Source: Pelodera strongyloides (lineage: Eukaryota; Nematoda; Chromadorea; Rhabditida; Rhabditidae). Taken from it: 64,000 nucleotides of DNA. The DNA lies in the NCBI GenBank assembly GCA_036852015.1, contig JAANDG010000547.1:35352-99351 (forward strand), given 5' to 3'. Positions 48,724-60,700 of the stretch are shown in pieces. Within the stretch, counting starts at the first letter, position 1; each line of letters begins with the position of its first letter. The translations under genes were made by a program, and so were the position numbers. The notes under the pieces were generated by a model that worked only from the letters and a program-made list of their open reading frames with translations, searched no databases and was not told the origin of the DNA.

Positions 48724-48999
48724 TTAAAGGGACAGGCCCATCAAAGTAAACCTATATTTAAGATTTCACCTACATCTGCATATGCAAATTTTGATTGTAT
48801 TCTAATTTCACGATAAATTTGCATAGACATCTTTGATACCTGCAGTTTTACGGTAGGAATATACGATCAGCTCATTGGGAAAAGTTTCCCAGGGTGAATG
48901 TAGGTGAAATTTGGTTTGTATATATTGTAATAAAATGCATTACAATCATGATGAACGTATTGTAAATATAGGTTTACTTTGATGGGCCTGTCCATTTAA
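48724..48999. mobile_element. Palindromic TTAA MITE, family D, short form
   Basis: TTAA flanks both sides and ends match those of 36713-37776. The left arm jumps from CCTATATTTAAG straight to the TTTGCATATGCAAATT region, so most of one arm has been lost or was never gained. Confidence 0.85.
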
Positions 49000-49100
49000 A
49001 GGAGTATAGCATTCGTATGCGGTAACATAAAAAAGTATGCCTTCTGGGATTATATGAAATAATATGTATTACTCATTGTTAGGTTGGGCCAATGGTGATC

Positions 49101-50400
49101 CTAGTTGACAATGAGGTTTTTAAAACAGCACTTTTTCACTATTTCTTTGGTGCATTCAATGAATATCTCTCTTTGATACGGAACAACATCCTCTGCTGCG
49201 TATATGGCCTCTATGAACTTGTTCGTTGTACAACAAAGCCGATCTCTCGCAGCTCCATTGGCACAATTCCGGGCAAACCAGCTGGAAAAACATTATAAAA
49301 GACCCAGTTTCGCTACCTTTTCATCTACATTGCTAAATTGGTGTAAAATGGTTGTTACATGAGTTGCCTAAGCGGTATTGCATGTGTTTTCCGAAACAGG
49401 ACAACTGTATTCGCATGTAGCATACTGTAACCTGTATTATATAAGAGAACGCTTACACGATTGAGTGGCCGTAATCTTCTTGAAGTGTTGCGTATGTGGG
49501 GGGAGCGGGACCGAGGTACATGTTCCCAATAGCGTAATGTGTGATATTTCGCACAACATTTCCATCGAAAGGTATGTCAGGGTGCATTGGGTAATCAAAT
49601 AAGGGAGCAATTGTAGCAATAACGATAAGTTCGTATGCTTTCTGAAGTCCGTCCTCAGTGGGCGTATCTGTTGAAGAATTGGAGAAATTTAGTTAAGGAA
49701 CAGCCGGTTTTGAAAAACATGCGGCAACATGCGGCAAACATGCGGCGTGCGGCAACTTTTGCGGTCACTGTGCGGCAATGTGGTACGTTATACAATTAGC
49801 CTCTACCAGAGTGTGTACAATTGTGAGCAGATTCATGGACAGCTCTAAGAATTAGCAATTTTAACGGCTCACCTGCACTCTCAGAAGTTGGATATTGATT
49901 CCGCTTACCAGAAACAAACGTAACAATATCCGAGGCCGAAGGGAATTGAAGTTTGAACATGCTGAATTGGATTCTACACACACGCACAGTCACACACGCA
50001 CGCACGCAGTCACGCACGCACGCACGAACGCACGCACGAACGCTCGCGCGCAAGCACATACGCACGCACGCACGTACACATTATACACAATACACACAAC
50101 AGTTACACTATACACACCAGCTACACTACACATACAACAGGTGAATATCGCCGTAGTCTCGCCTACCTCAGGCCCACGCATACACCAGTCCCGAAATAGG
50201 TGGACCGCACCACGGCCACACCGGGGCCCACCCAGTGAAACTGACCTATTGACGAAATCAAACACTTGGGTCCCTGCTTCTTCGTAAATCTTCAGAATGC
50301 CAATAGCCAGCTGTCCGTCTGTGTACTGTCGCTCTGCTACTATTGCTGTTAGCCCAAGTGAAATATGCATAAGTAGAAGGAAGAATGCAATTGGACGCAT
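49101..50400 (-). CDS. Secreted protein of unknown function, tandem paralog B
   Basis: Four minus-strand exons (50246-50400, 49873-49961, 49457-49667, 49101-49281) join in phase into 211 residues. Exon lengths equal paralog A except exon 3, which is one codon shorter. The signal peptide and the C-terminal cysteine cluster (N-C-A-N, R-L-C-C, I-E-C-T, K-K-C-C) are kept. An acceptor-like ATATTTTAG lies five bases before the ATG. By eye, amino-acid-changing differences from paralog A clearly outnumber silent ones, yet no stop or frameshift has appeared. The gene is divergent from the channel gene starting at 51344 and may share its upstream region of about 0.9 kb. The function is unknown. Confidence 0.75.
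49978..50081. repeat. (GCAC)n microsatellite, copy B
   Basis: CACGCACG units in intron 1 of paralog B, longer and more interrupted than in copy A. Confidence 0.9.
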
Positions 50401-51343
50401 ATTATCTAAAATATTAGATAAAAAGAAAAACTGTAGATGGAATATCTACACTAAAGAAGAAATAAGCTATGAATATTTTTTGAATTTTGTAAGAAAAAAA
50501 TCTACTTCAAGGCGAGTCGAGCAAGTTTCTGACAATGGCGAATTTGAGGAAAAAATGTGGATTTTCAATTTAACGTTTAAAGATTCAGCAATTAATCTCA
50601 GGGCACTTAGGCCAACGTCCGCACAAACCATAACTAATTGTAGCCAATGGCGACCTTCGCAGACAAAATTCTTCTTCTTTTCTTTTAAATCGGCATAATT
50701 TTTTATGTTTTTATTCGGAATAATGAATTATTCTTTTTTCCTTTTAAATCGGCATAGGATGGAAATTTTTCAATTCGGAATAATATTTGTTTGGAGTAAG
50801 ATCGAAAAAGAGGAAAAGAACATCAGCTTCAAAAATAGAAGCAGATATGAGTCAATAATACGTAAATATACTAATTTACACGGTGCGGCAGGATACTGGC
50901 AAAATACTGTGTACTTGCTTATGACTTGAGTGAAATTAGGCCGTGTTAGGGTCCCATAAGAGTCAAATCACAAATATCTATGTAAAGCAACTAGAAGAAT
51001 CCGAGACACGTAAAATACGGATAATTATTATAATAATTCAGTCGGAAATTGTCCTGACCATTTCTTTTCTGGTACGCGTTCTATGTTTTATGTGAAATGT
51101 GATTTTCAAATAGCATAAAATCTTAATTTCAGAAAATTCAAAATAAAACCACCAAGAAATCAACAAAGATGGGAAGGTATGTGAATTGAAATTTGTACTT
51201 CGACTGACTTTAATTTGCTCCAATTTACTACGGTAGAAGGGTAGGGAGTGGCGTTGCGAGTGGATAATATAGTCGTATTGCAAATTTACTGCTAGCTACA
51301 AAAGCTACAAAACACAGACTTATATACTGATCGATACAATAAG

Positions 51344-54329
51344 ATGAATGAAAAAGTTTTAAGAGTCTGCTTCTTCTTCGCCTTACTGTCACTGTTTCTA
51401 CAAATTACCCAAGCAACTCATCCAATATACGAAGAGTTGAAGTGGAAGCGAATACCAAAGGTTTGAGTTTGTTTGTATCTTATAATAAACTATAAAAAAC
51501 CAATGGATTGCCACATTTCTACTTTTTTATATGCTTTCTCTTATGTAGAGAAAGGGAGTTAGTCTGTTATATTCACTGTTTATGATGTAGATCCAAGCGA
51601 ACATGAATTCTGTTTTCAGCCAGTGCCTGGAAAACCACTCGACGTCAAAGTCGGATTTTACGTGGAGAGCCTGGGAAATTTCAGGAGCACAGAAATGGTA
51701 TGATTCATTAATGAGTCAATTATTTCAGTTGTTAATTACACAACAGATATATATATATATAATGAATAAGGGACGTTGTTTACGCGCTAAAACTCAGGAT
51801 TTGGAGCCTAACTTGCATAACAACTACCAACTCTTGTGTAAGACGAGGCAGACGAAATTTCTTGTCGATATTTTTTTATGTCCATTCTATATTTATATTA
51901 TATTCTTTGTAGACATTCGACATGGATCTCTATATGTACATGTCATGGTGGGACCCCTCGCTGGCACATAATAACTCCGATTTCGTTCTCATTAATGGTT
52001 GAGTCCTTTTAAATAATTAGCATAACTAGAAGATTGTTTAATTATGGAACACTATGAAAACTTGGGTTACATATCCCTTTAAAAGGAACGAACATCCCTT
52101 TAAAGCGTATTTCAGATCAAGAAATCCTGAAACGTATCTGGCTCCCTGATATGTACTTTGCCAATGCCAGAACTGCCTATTTTCATGAGGTTATGGTACA
52201 TAACTTCAACATGTTTGTGAGTCCCGGAGGGATTATTGCTTACGGTACAAGGTGAGATTTTTCATAAATCGATAAATTATTGTTTTCAAATATGTGCAGT
52301 GTTTAGAGTACCGTAATACACCAAGAAAATTAAGAGTTTTAAATTTAAGCAGTGTTTATGACACTATTTCTAGAACCTATCCGTATAATTCTTGTCTTGA
52401 CACTTTCATATTTTTATATTTATTAGTTCAATTTTTATTATGGCAAGTAAATACTTTTCAAAGAATAACTTTATACATCAACCCAAAATTAAATTCAGGG
52501 TAACATGTAACGTGGCTTGCACACTACATCTCAAAGATTACCCGTTGGATTCACAGCAATGTTTGATAAAACTCATATCTTGTAAGTTTGAATATTATAG
52601 TTTATTATAATAAGTTTTTCTCTGGAAGACGAAAAATATTTTCGAAAATTGTAGATACAGTAGCCGATTGGCATACTGACGTTTTTAGAAGCATATTGAA
52701 ACATGTTAAAGCGAAATGCTAGCCCCTTTGGAAAATTTGCATTTGATAAGCAAATCCTATGTATCCTATGGCCTATGCTAATTTTGCGCGATCGTCCACG
52801 GCAATCGCGCAAAATTAGCATAGGATACATAGGATTTGCTTATCATATGCAAATTTTCCAAAGAGGCTGGCATTTCGCTTTAACTTGATCATTTTTCGTG
52901 AACTCTGGCAGAACCTAATTTTACATTTATTTTATAAACACCTCCTTCACTTCAGATGCCCACGTTAAAGAAGATATGAACACTACGTGGTTTGAAGACG
53001 GACCAATTAGGCTGAATCCTGAAATTGGTAATTAGTTTTTATTTCTACATATTATATAGTTTCTTTATACAGTGATACAGTTTCTTTGATGATATGTCAG
53101 TTACAACTATTCTCTGTGGAATTTCTTTTTATCGTTGGATATATATGTATGTTATGCATTTTTTCGTTTTATCTTTGATCTATTACGTTGAATTTTAAAA
53201 CTACTGAATTCTTTCATCGCGTTATGGCGTTGCGCTCTTTCTGTCTAATACAAATTTAAACATTTAGACATTCTAAAGACTTCCGACAACGGCAACTTGG
53301 AAATCTAATTGACAAGTTTAAAAAAAAACAGTATTTTAATTGTAGGTCTTCCGGAGTATAAGATCATCGGCCACGACAATATGTACTGCGAGGGTCTATT
53401 TCACTACAGGGTCACACATAATTCGAGCAGACTTGGTACGTTATTCGATGTACGCACAGAGTGGGCGGCTTTCAGGTCTTATAAGTTATAAGCACAATGG
53501 AAAACTGACAAATATGAAATATCAGAATGCAAGTTTGTGCTACATATGTAAACCGCATACGCGTACGGGTCGGAAAATAGTTGTTCAGAGGCCATATTCA
53601 CTATTCCCTCGGGAAAATGTTCCCTGAGGACAGAAAATAGCATCTTAATGTGAGACACGCGGAGAAAAAGAGTTGGAATTCCGCCATGGGGAATTGAGTG
53701 GTGAATATGGCCTGTGGGGTGTGTAGACGTGTAGAAAGCGGAAGGTTTCGTAGATGTACTTTAGTATGAGTCCTTCTAGAAACATATGACCTACCGTAAT
53801 ACCGACAATATATATATCTTAGAATTCAGGGGACTTCCCATGCCTCGTTGGTGTTATCAATTTGGAGCGCGCAATTGGCTATCACTTGGTTCAGGTGGGA
53901 TTGACTTTATTACCTAAATCAGAACGAAGTTTGTTTATTTATTTGTTTGTTTGTTTGTGCAGGTCCGTTACGCTCGTAATGCTTGTATTCCATGTATATT
54001 TCCAGTCCTACATTCCCACCGGTTTGATTGTTGCCATCTCATGGGTGTCCTTTTGGATCGATAGGAGAGCGGTAAAACTTTTATTATTATTTGCGTGCTA
54101 TTTTTTTCCGAAAGCTCTCGCACGTTCACTTTCTCGTAAACTTTCTTAGTTTTTTTTTTGTAATGAAATAGAAAATATGTCTGAACTTTATTAAATTTAT
54201 TAATTCAGGTGCCAGCCCGTGTTTCGCTTTCTTTCACGACTCTTTTAACTCTATCCACTCAAGGAAACGGTATTAGATATGGACTACCACCGGTTTGTGC
54301 TCGAATTTGAATTTATGATTTGGTATATT

Positions 54330-54366
<37 letters not shown>

Positions 54367-57123
54367 AGATGGAGAAGAGAGTGATAGACAAGTATGGATG
54401 AAAAGAGATAGAGTACACAGGAAAGATAGGGACGCGGAGTCATAGACGAGCATATAGAGTATGGGTATAGAGAGAAAGGGCAGGGAAAGGGGACAGAAGA
54501 AACAGGGGCGGTATTCACCAACACTCACTATGATATTTGTTTCCGAGCATTTCCCGCGGAAAAACCAGCTAGGTTATTACTAGTTTCCTACTCTGTTTTT
54601 AGTCGGAAAAAGCTCGGAAAACGAAAGTTTGTCGGGAAATGCTCGGGAAATCCGCGGGAAATGCTCGGAAACGGACAAACAGACGGCTCCCGAGCTCGGC
54701 CCGCCTATTTTCCGAGCTCGGCCCGAGAACCTCAAAGTTTCCGAGCATTTTCCGAGAATCTTCTCGGAGAATGCTCGGAGAATCCGCGGAAAATCCTCGG
54801 AAACGCAAAGTTTCTCGGAAAATGCTCGGGATTCATTAACGGAGCAGGTAACCCTCATTGGTCTCCGCAGGGAACTAAGAGTGCGTAGAGAGTGCGAGAG
54901 CAGAAGAGATTCAGACTGGTGAGCATAGCGAGGGCTCCCTGTGTGTTGGCGAATACTGCCTCAGGAGCAGTGATGCAGCTCTGGTGGCGACTATTAAACT
55001 ATTTATGAAAAACATTTGTTCAGGTTTCCTACGCAAAAGCAATCGACTACTTTTATGGCGGTACGTTTTTAAATATGTAATCAATTGCCGTATGTAGGAA
55101 GCTGGGAGTTTCCTCACGAGACCCCGGCAGGAGGTAAAATAAAAAGGGGCACAATAGGAAAGAGTGCGGGACGCAGAGGCAAATGCTCCCCCGTCGGAGA
55201 CTCCCGCTTGTTCGTGCAGTACGGTTACTGTACAAGACATTTCCTAAACTTCTTGTGAGCTCCATCTTTTTGATGTCCTTTGAGGGTTTTTCGTTTAATT
55301 TCAGAATATAATTTCAGTGTGCATGTTATTCATCTTTGGTGTTCTTCTCGAATTCGCCGTTGTCAATTCCTATATGAGAAAAGCACAAAAATATGGCACA
55401 ATGGCGGAAAGATCTCAAAGATCCGATCAATATTCGGGGAGGAATGGAACACTATTGGGAGGAGGTACGTAACTCACATACATACTTTAGAACGGCATAT
55501 TACGATGTTTCGAAAGGAATGCCGGGCGTTTCTTCCCATAGTTTTATGCAAACTCCTGCGGGCGTTTCTTCCCATAGTTTTATGCAAATTTCTGCGCCCG
55601 AGACACGTAATAGAACTCAAGTTATATGGAATAACTGGGAATACAGTTGTCCAACACGCGTTTTGAAACCGTGAGGCATCCCGCTTTAAAGACTATATGA
55701 TTTATTGAAGACATAAAATACGTGAACAATAGGTTCCATGAAAACACTATGCCTCACAGTGCAAGATACAGATACTAACTAGAATAACAAGGTTGATTAT
55801 TTTTTCGTCGTAAAGTTTAGTACTTAAAGGGAGAGGCCCACGAGAAAAAAGTGTTCCTCAATTTACTTGAAGAGAATGTCCGGAGTTTCAGAAATATTAC
55901 TGCGAAAACCGCATCTCTTTGCGTCTAAAACTCGCAGGTATATTCTATGCTAAACAGTTCGGCCAGGCACCGTAGTCTGAAACAATTTTTGCTCTTTATG
56001 GCACTACAGTATTGGAAATGCTTTGTTATAATGGTAGTAATGTTCTTCATTCGTTTAACAACCATTACGTAGAGAAATAATGCTAATGGATGGATATAAA
56101 ATATAAAAAGGTATTTTAACCTTTCTGGCTATGGTGCCTGGCCGAACTGTTTAGCATAGAATATCTCTGCGAGTTCACGATGCAAATATATGCGGTTTTC
56201 ACAGAAATATTTCTGAGATTCCGGACATTCTGTGCAAGTAAATTGAGGAACACTTTTTTCTCGTGGGCCTCTCCCTTTAAAACACAGATGGATATGTTTT
56301 ATGCTGAATTAAGGTGTACGTATATGTTTCTATTACGGTAATTCTTTTCTTATTTAGATAGTACCGAAGCTGACTACGATACAGATACCTTGTTTGCTAA
56401 AACACGACACAGTCCTAGAGCTGGAGGGCACTACGCTATACTTGCATGCAAGGTGCGTTCTTACTGTAGGCTTAGTCAATTACTGTAGTTAGATTTTGTT
56501 ACCATACGTCTTGCCAGTACGGTAGCTTGATCTGCACCGCAATTTTACTTACAATTAGATGGCAGAAATTGCAATAGATAACACATTTATAACGTTGTTC
56601 CTTTCAGAAAGATAATACATCTCGAAATAATACACGGGTAAACAGGTCTAGGTGTACCATATTATGCTGTCAAGTGTCAAATAATAATAATGATAATAAT
56701 TTATGGACACATTTCTTATATAATATAAGTGTGCACCATTAATTCATTTATATCTTATATGATTAATATTTATATTTATATTTATAATTATACTCCATTT
56801 AGTCGATAAAATATTCGCGGCGAGCGCATTCAGTGGACCAAATATCTCGATTTGCATTCCCATGTAAGAATTGCCATTTTGTCTTGTTTTTGGACTTTAA
56901 TTCTATAGCTTGCCTGATATTTATTGTTTATTATACTGTGAAACAGGCTCAGGTATTATATGCAAATTACGTACCATTACATGCATTTGGGGCACAAAAG
57001 GGCACCAAGTGGATAAACTTCAATATTTCAGCTCTTTTCTTCATCTTCAACCTTGTGTATTGGGTGTATTATCTACGCGAACAACCTCTGCAAATACCAA
57101 CGCAGACGCATGTTAATAGTTGA
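51344..57123 (+). CDS. Anion-selective Cys-loop ligand-gated channel subunit (GABA/glycine/GluCl-like)
   Basis: Fifteen exons join in phase into 435 residues: 51344-51460, 51620-51697, 51913-51997, 52116-52251, 52499-52581, 52956-53027, 53346-53435, 53830-53894, 54006-54071, 54209-54292, 55024-55060, 55318-55464, 56358-56452, 56803-56863 and 57032-57123. A signal peptide (residues 1-24) leads to the ligand-binding domain with W-L-P-D-M-Y-F-A-N. The Cys-loop is Cys146 and Cys160 with exactly 13 residues between (L-K-D-Y-P-L-D-S-Q-Q). M1 starts S-Y-I-P-T-G-L. M2 is preceded by P-A-R, the anion-selectivity motif, and reads V-S-L-S-F-T-T-L-L-T-L-S-T-Q. M3 and a short intracellular loop follow. 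M4 is F-I-F-N-L-V-Y-W-V-Y-Y. It is a neuronal or muscle plasma-membrane chloride channel subunit by family. The ligand cannot be assigned; the extended C-terminus after M4 and the loop C sequence do not fit one class clearly. Confidence 0.93.
52706..52883. mobile_element. Palindromic TTAA MITE, family B, copy 3
   Basis: TTAA flanks both sides. Arms with ATAAGCAAATCCTATGTATC and centre GCGATCGTCCACGGCAATCG match the copies at 35428 and 47817. It lies in intron 5 of the channel gene. Confidence 0.9.
53590..53712. mobile_element. Palindromic MITE, family E, copy 3
   Basis: GGCCATATTCACTATTCCC at the left and GAGTGGTGAATATGGCC at the right, in intron 7 of the channel gene. Confidence 0.75.
54329..54362. 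repeat. (GA)n microsatellite
   Basis: About 17 GA units in intron 10 of the channel gene. Open frames on the opposite strand are artefacts. Confidence 0.9.
54507..54962. mobile_element. GC-rich element G with GGCGGTATTCACCAACAC ends
   Basis: The left GCGGTATTCACCAACAC pairs with the right GTGTTGGCGAATACTGC. The interior is a dense set of CTCGGAAA, TTCCGAG and CCGCGGAAA words in both orientations. It lies in intron 10 of the channel gene. The ends share GTATTCACCA with family E. Confidence 0.65.
55524..55597. repeat. 37-bp tandem duplication
   Basis: GGGCGTTTCTTCCCATAGTT with its following TTATGCAAA segment occurs twice in a row in intron 12 of the channel gene. Confidence 0.8.
55824..56280. 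mobile_element. Palindromic TTAA MITE, family C, copy 3
   Basis: TTAA on both sides, with ends AGGGAGAGGCCCACGAGAAA and inverse. It lies in intron 12 of the channel gene and ends 77 bases before exon 13. Confidence 0.9.
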
Positions 57124-57799
57124 ACAAACAGTAATTTCTTTGCCATTTATTGATTATTTTGCATGTGCATCTTCAGCAGTGTCGGCATAATGCATAGGCA
57201 CGGTAATCGTTTTTCTCGATGTTGGCTTTGAAGAGAAAAATGTTTCACGCGTTTGCTATATTTGGGTAGGCTGTCGAGGTAAGTACTAAACCACCTCCGT
57301 AGGGTATGTTATGACATTTGAAAACCAACTGTGTATTGATTTCTTCAAATCAAATAAGCGAAGTAGCTAATGACAAAAATTCATCAACTTTCGCGAAGAC
57401 TATAATTCTTGCTATTGCCCTATTGATCGCACAAAAAATGGCAAAATGTTAACCTCCGCTTGTTTGCACGCCATTGCTTTATTTTCTCTGTTTTTTTTTG
57501 TTACTCTTTTTTTTTGTAAACTTTTATATTTTGAGCCAACGGGTCAAAAGTAGCATTACTTTACATAAGTTACAGATCTCGTTGGAAAATTTTGTTTTTA
57601 CTTATTATAGTCATAAATTGTTAGAAAATGAATTTTTCATTTTTGAAAGTGCATAAATTGTGAGCGTTTTTCGTGTGTGTTTTTCACATTTCTAAAGCAA
57701 CGAAGGCATTAAATTGACTATGTTTAGCTTATTCATAATACAAAATACATATAAATCGGTTCAATACAAAATGGAGATCATTATTGATTTATTGATTTT
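57124..57799. other. Convergent 3' intergenic region
   Basis: The channel gene (plus) and the glutamate receptor gene (minus) end toward each other here. An AATAAA on the minus strand lies within about 10 bases after the receptor stop codon. No gene was seen in the interval. Confidence 0.6.
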
Positions 57800-60700
57800 T
57801 CAAAATTTTTCAGTTTCTTCATTTTCCAATGTTTGATGTTTTCTTCTCCAAACGTCAATTAATTTAACCAAATTAATATTATCATTTCTGCCGATTGAAG
57901 TAAATTGGACACGTGCCAAATCGTATAAAGTCCGCATCATTTGTCTTTTTGCACGACGCCGGCGGTCGATAACTCTGAAATCAATCGATAATTTGAAATA
58001 AGTAAGGTTTCAACATTTCCGGCTGGGCTTTCAAGAAATACACGGCATCATTTTGAGGGGTAACATGCAAGTTCCAAGGCCGGACCCTCGTGACACGTAC
58101 GTCTCTTGTGACACCCTTGTGACACGTACGTCCCTTGTGACACCTTTGTGACACGTACGTCCCTTGTGACACCCTTGTGACACGTAGCCAAACCAAGTGC
58201 TTCGTCAAAGAAACTGACAACGAGCAGAAATGAATGGAAAAATATAATAGGCTTAAAAATAGCAGCCGAAATAGTGACTGTTTCCATATAACGACCAAAC
58301 AAAACGTTAAACCGTTGTGTAGGAAGAAAACCCACGTACCGATTGTGCAAAAAGAGATAAATCTCCAAGACGAATGCTACAACGGAACTCGCGAGGCCAA
58401 TACCGCCAAGCGTGAATATTCCCATCACTGAGGCTAGGTCTGAACAAACACAAAATTTATAATTAAGATATTTACTAATTACATAGTAAACTTGGCAGTC
58501 AATGTCTTGAATATACGATAACTAAAGGATGGTCGCTAGAAGCTAGGTTTACTCTTGAGCAATTATTACACGCAAAAGTTACGAATGTGGAATAAGTTAC
58601 TGAGCTCAGATGCGTGTACCGTATCCTACAGCTACGACGTGTAGGGTGCTATTTAGAATTGACTAATAAGCACCAAGCGGTTTTGAAGCAGCCGTCTGTT
58701 CAAATTCCTCCGTTTCGCATTTTGGAATTTCCGCAATTTTGAATCCCTCTAGGAAATATTTCTTGAATGTTCTCTGAAAAATTTTTATTTTTATTTTTTG
58801 ATTGTTACTTCCTGGTTGTCGGGTTGTATATCCAATCTGTACAAAATTAAAGCGGAATTCAAAATTTGAGACGGATTGTAAATGGAGTGTATCACGTATG
58901 TAAGTAGTAAGTATGTATTAGAAAAATTTACAGGAAAACCGTAAACAAAGTGTCTTGTCTAGGGCCAAAGTTGTTTGGGCAAAATCGGTGTTATGACTAC
59001 TGTAGTATACGACTGTACCTGTATAAATTGTTCCTGCATGATGATTGCTCGATTCAGAGATTTAGCAAAAATGCTATTGTTGTTCATAACAAGATGGGCG
59101 GATTTTTGTGGAAGTCCTGAAAGAAGATGATATTTTGCTATAAAAATAAGACAAAATTGAGGTTTGAAAATTAAAATATGCGTGTAAGATATGAATGATG
59201 TGCTGATAAAGCACATATCACTCCTTTTTGTGTCACACAATCTACTAGTCTAGTTGATTGCAGTATGTGTTGGAAAATATCAGTCGGACAGATGTTGTTC
59301 TAATAGTTGAGCATAATGGGATTTTCAAGTATCCCAAAAATTCGGTGTGATTCTGTCAATACTACCCTATTTCTGCACGAAACCTGCATACATAATATGA
59401 ATAAATTAAAAAAATATACTCGTGTAGTTCCAAAATACGGAAAATTTTCACAGCATACTTGGGAACCCCATAAACAAATTTGGAAACCACATGAAGGTAT
59501 GTACAAACCTTCGCTCACGTAAACTAGATTGCATCTTTCTTTACTCATTTGCATGGCAAGGCTGTCCTCTTGAATCGGGAAGATGTATTTTCCTGAAATA
59601 TTGGTATAAGTATGCTCACAGTTAATTTTGATCAATATTCCTTTTTCTATAAACAGTTTGTATGGAAATCAATATCAAAAATGAATTTCAATATATGAGA
59701 GTGGAGATGTTCAGCATACGTTTCAATATATAGAAGTAGAGATATTCAACATACGTTTCAATATAAGAGAATGGAGCTGTTCAACATACGTTTCAATATA
59801 AACCTTTACCTCTGCCTTGCGTAGTTTGCCTTTCACCCAAACCAACGTGAAACTTCGCGCCATCGCCGCGCAACATTGGCGCCATCGCCGCGCGTAAAAA
59901 GAGGCTCCGCCACAGCGGGGCGGCGCATGCACTTTGCGCCACAGGCGCGCGGCGATTCCGCCTGGGGTCCGCGGCGATGGCGCGGGGGTTGCGCGGCGAT
60001 GGCGCGAGGGTTGCGCGGCGATTGCGCGAAATGGGCATGAATCGAGCATACCGTACCCCGTACTACCACCACCTTACCAATCCAACTACTGTACAATACA
60101 TAACCAGAACAAACGATAACAAAAAAACATTTATTCAAGCACAATAGCACAAACAACACTGGAAAACTCTACGAATTTAATTCAGCGGTAAAAATAAATA
60201 AATAAAAATCGTTATGCGAATTAAATTATGGTTGTAAGGTAATTAAATAATGCATACATTGAAAATACAAATGAGTTGTCAGAGCGATCAACAAATAGAA
60301 AACGACAAAAGGATTATTAATAGAAAACTAACGACTAACGGGTCAGGGACTTCATTTGATTATTTCAAATATCCAGTATTTAAATGCTCCTACTACGAAG
60401 ACATAATATTCTACAATCTACAAAAATAGGTGAGGGGAAAGTATTATTATCCAATTCTAGAGCATATATTAGAAACCGAGTCATCCAAAATACGCTTCAA
60501 AGCCGAATGTTGCAACACTTTATCTAGAATTTGCCTACAGAAATGCAAACGTAATAGAGTATTTAACTGCTGTTTCGCGAGGCCGAAACAGGGCGAATCT
60601 CGCCCAAAAATCATTCAGCGTGGCTTTCACTTTCCATACATAAGCACAATTTGAAACTCGCTGCAAAAATTGAAGATCAGGAACAATTTGAATTAGCACA

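Larger units (their letters stand above)
40377..51397. repeat. Tandem segmental duplication, copy B (11.0 kb)
   Basis: Colinear with 27259-40352, starting ACATACTACATTTAAAGG and running into exon 1 of the channel gene. It lacks the copy A insertions and has its own family D insertion at 40835-41344 and a short extra segment near 43300-43440. It carries the paralog B secreted-protein gene. Between 43700 and 48700 no supported gene was found. A CT-rich tract lies at 46140-46215. Confidence 0.9.

Noticed and set aside
59723..60159. Arg/Ala-rich frames of 81 to 108 codons
   Set aside because: They are by-products of the GC-rich repeat block in an intron.
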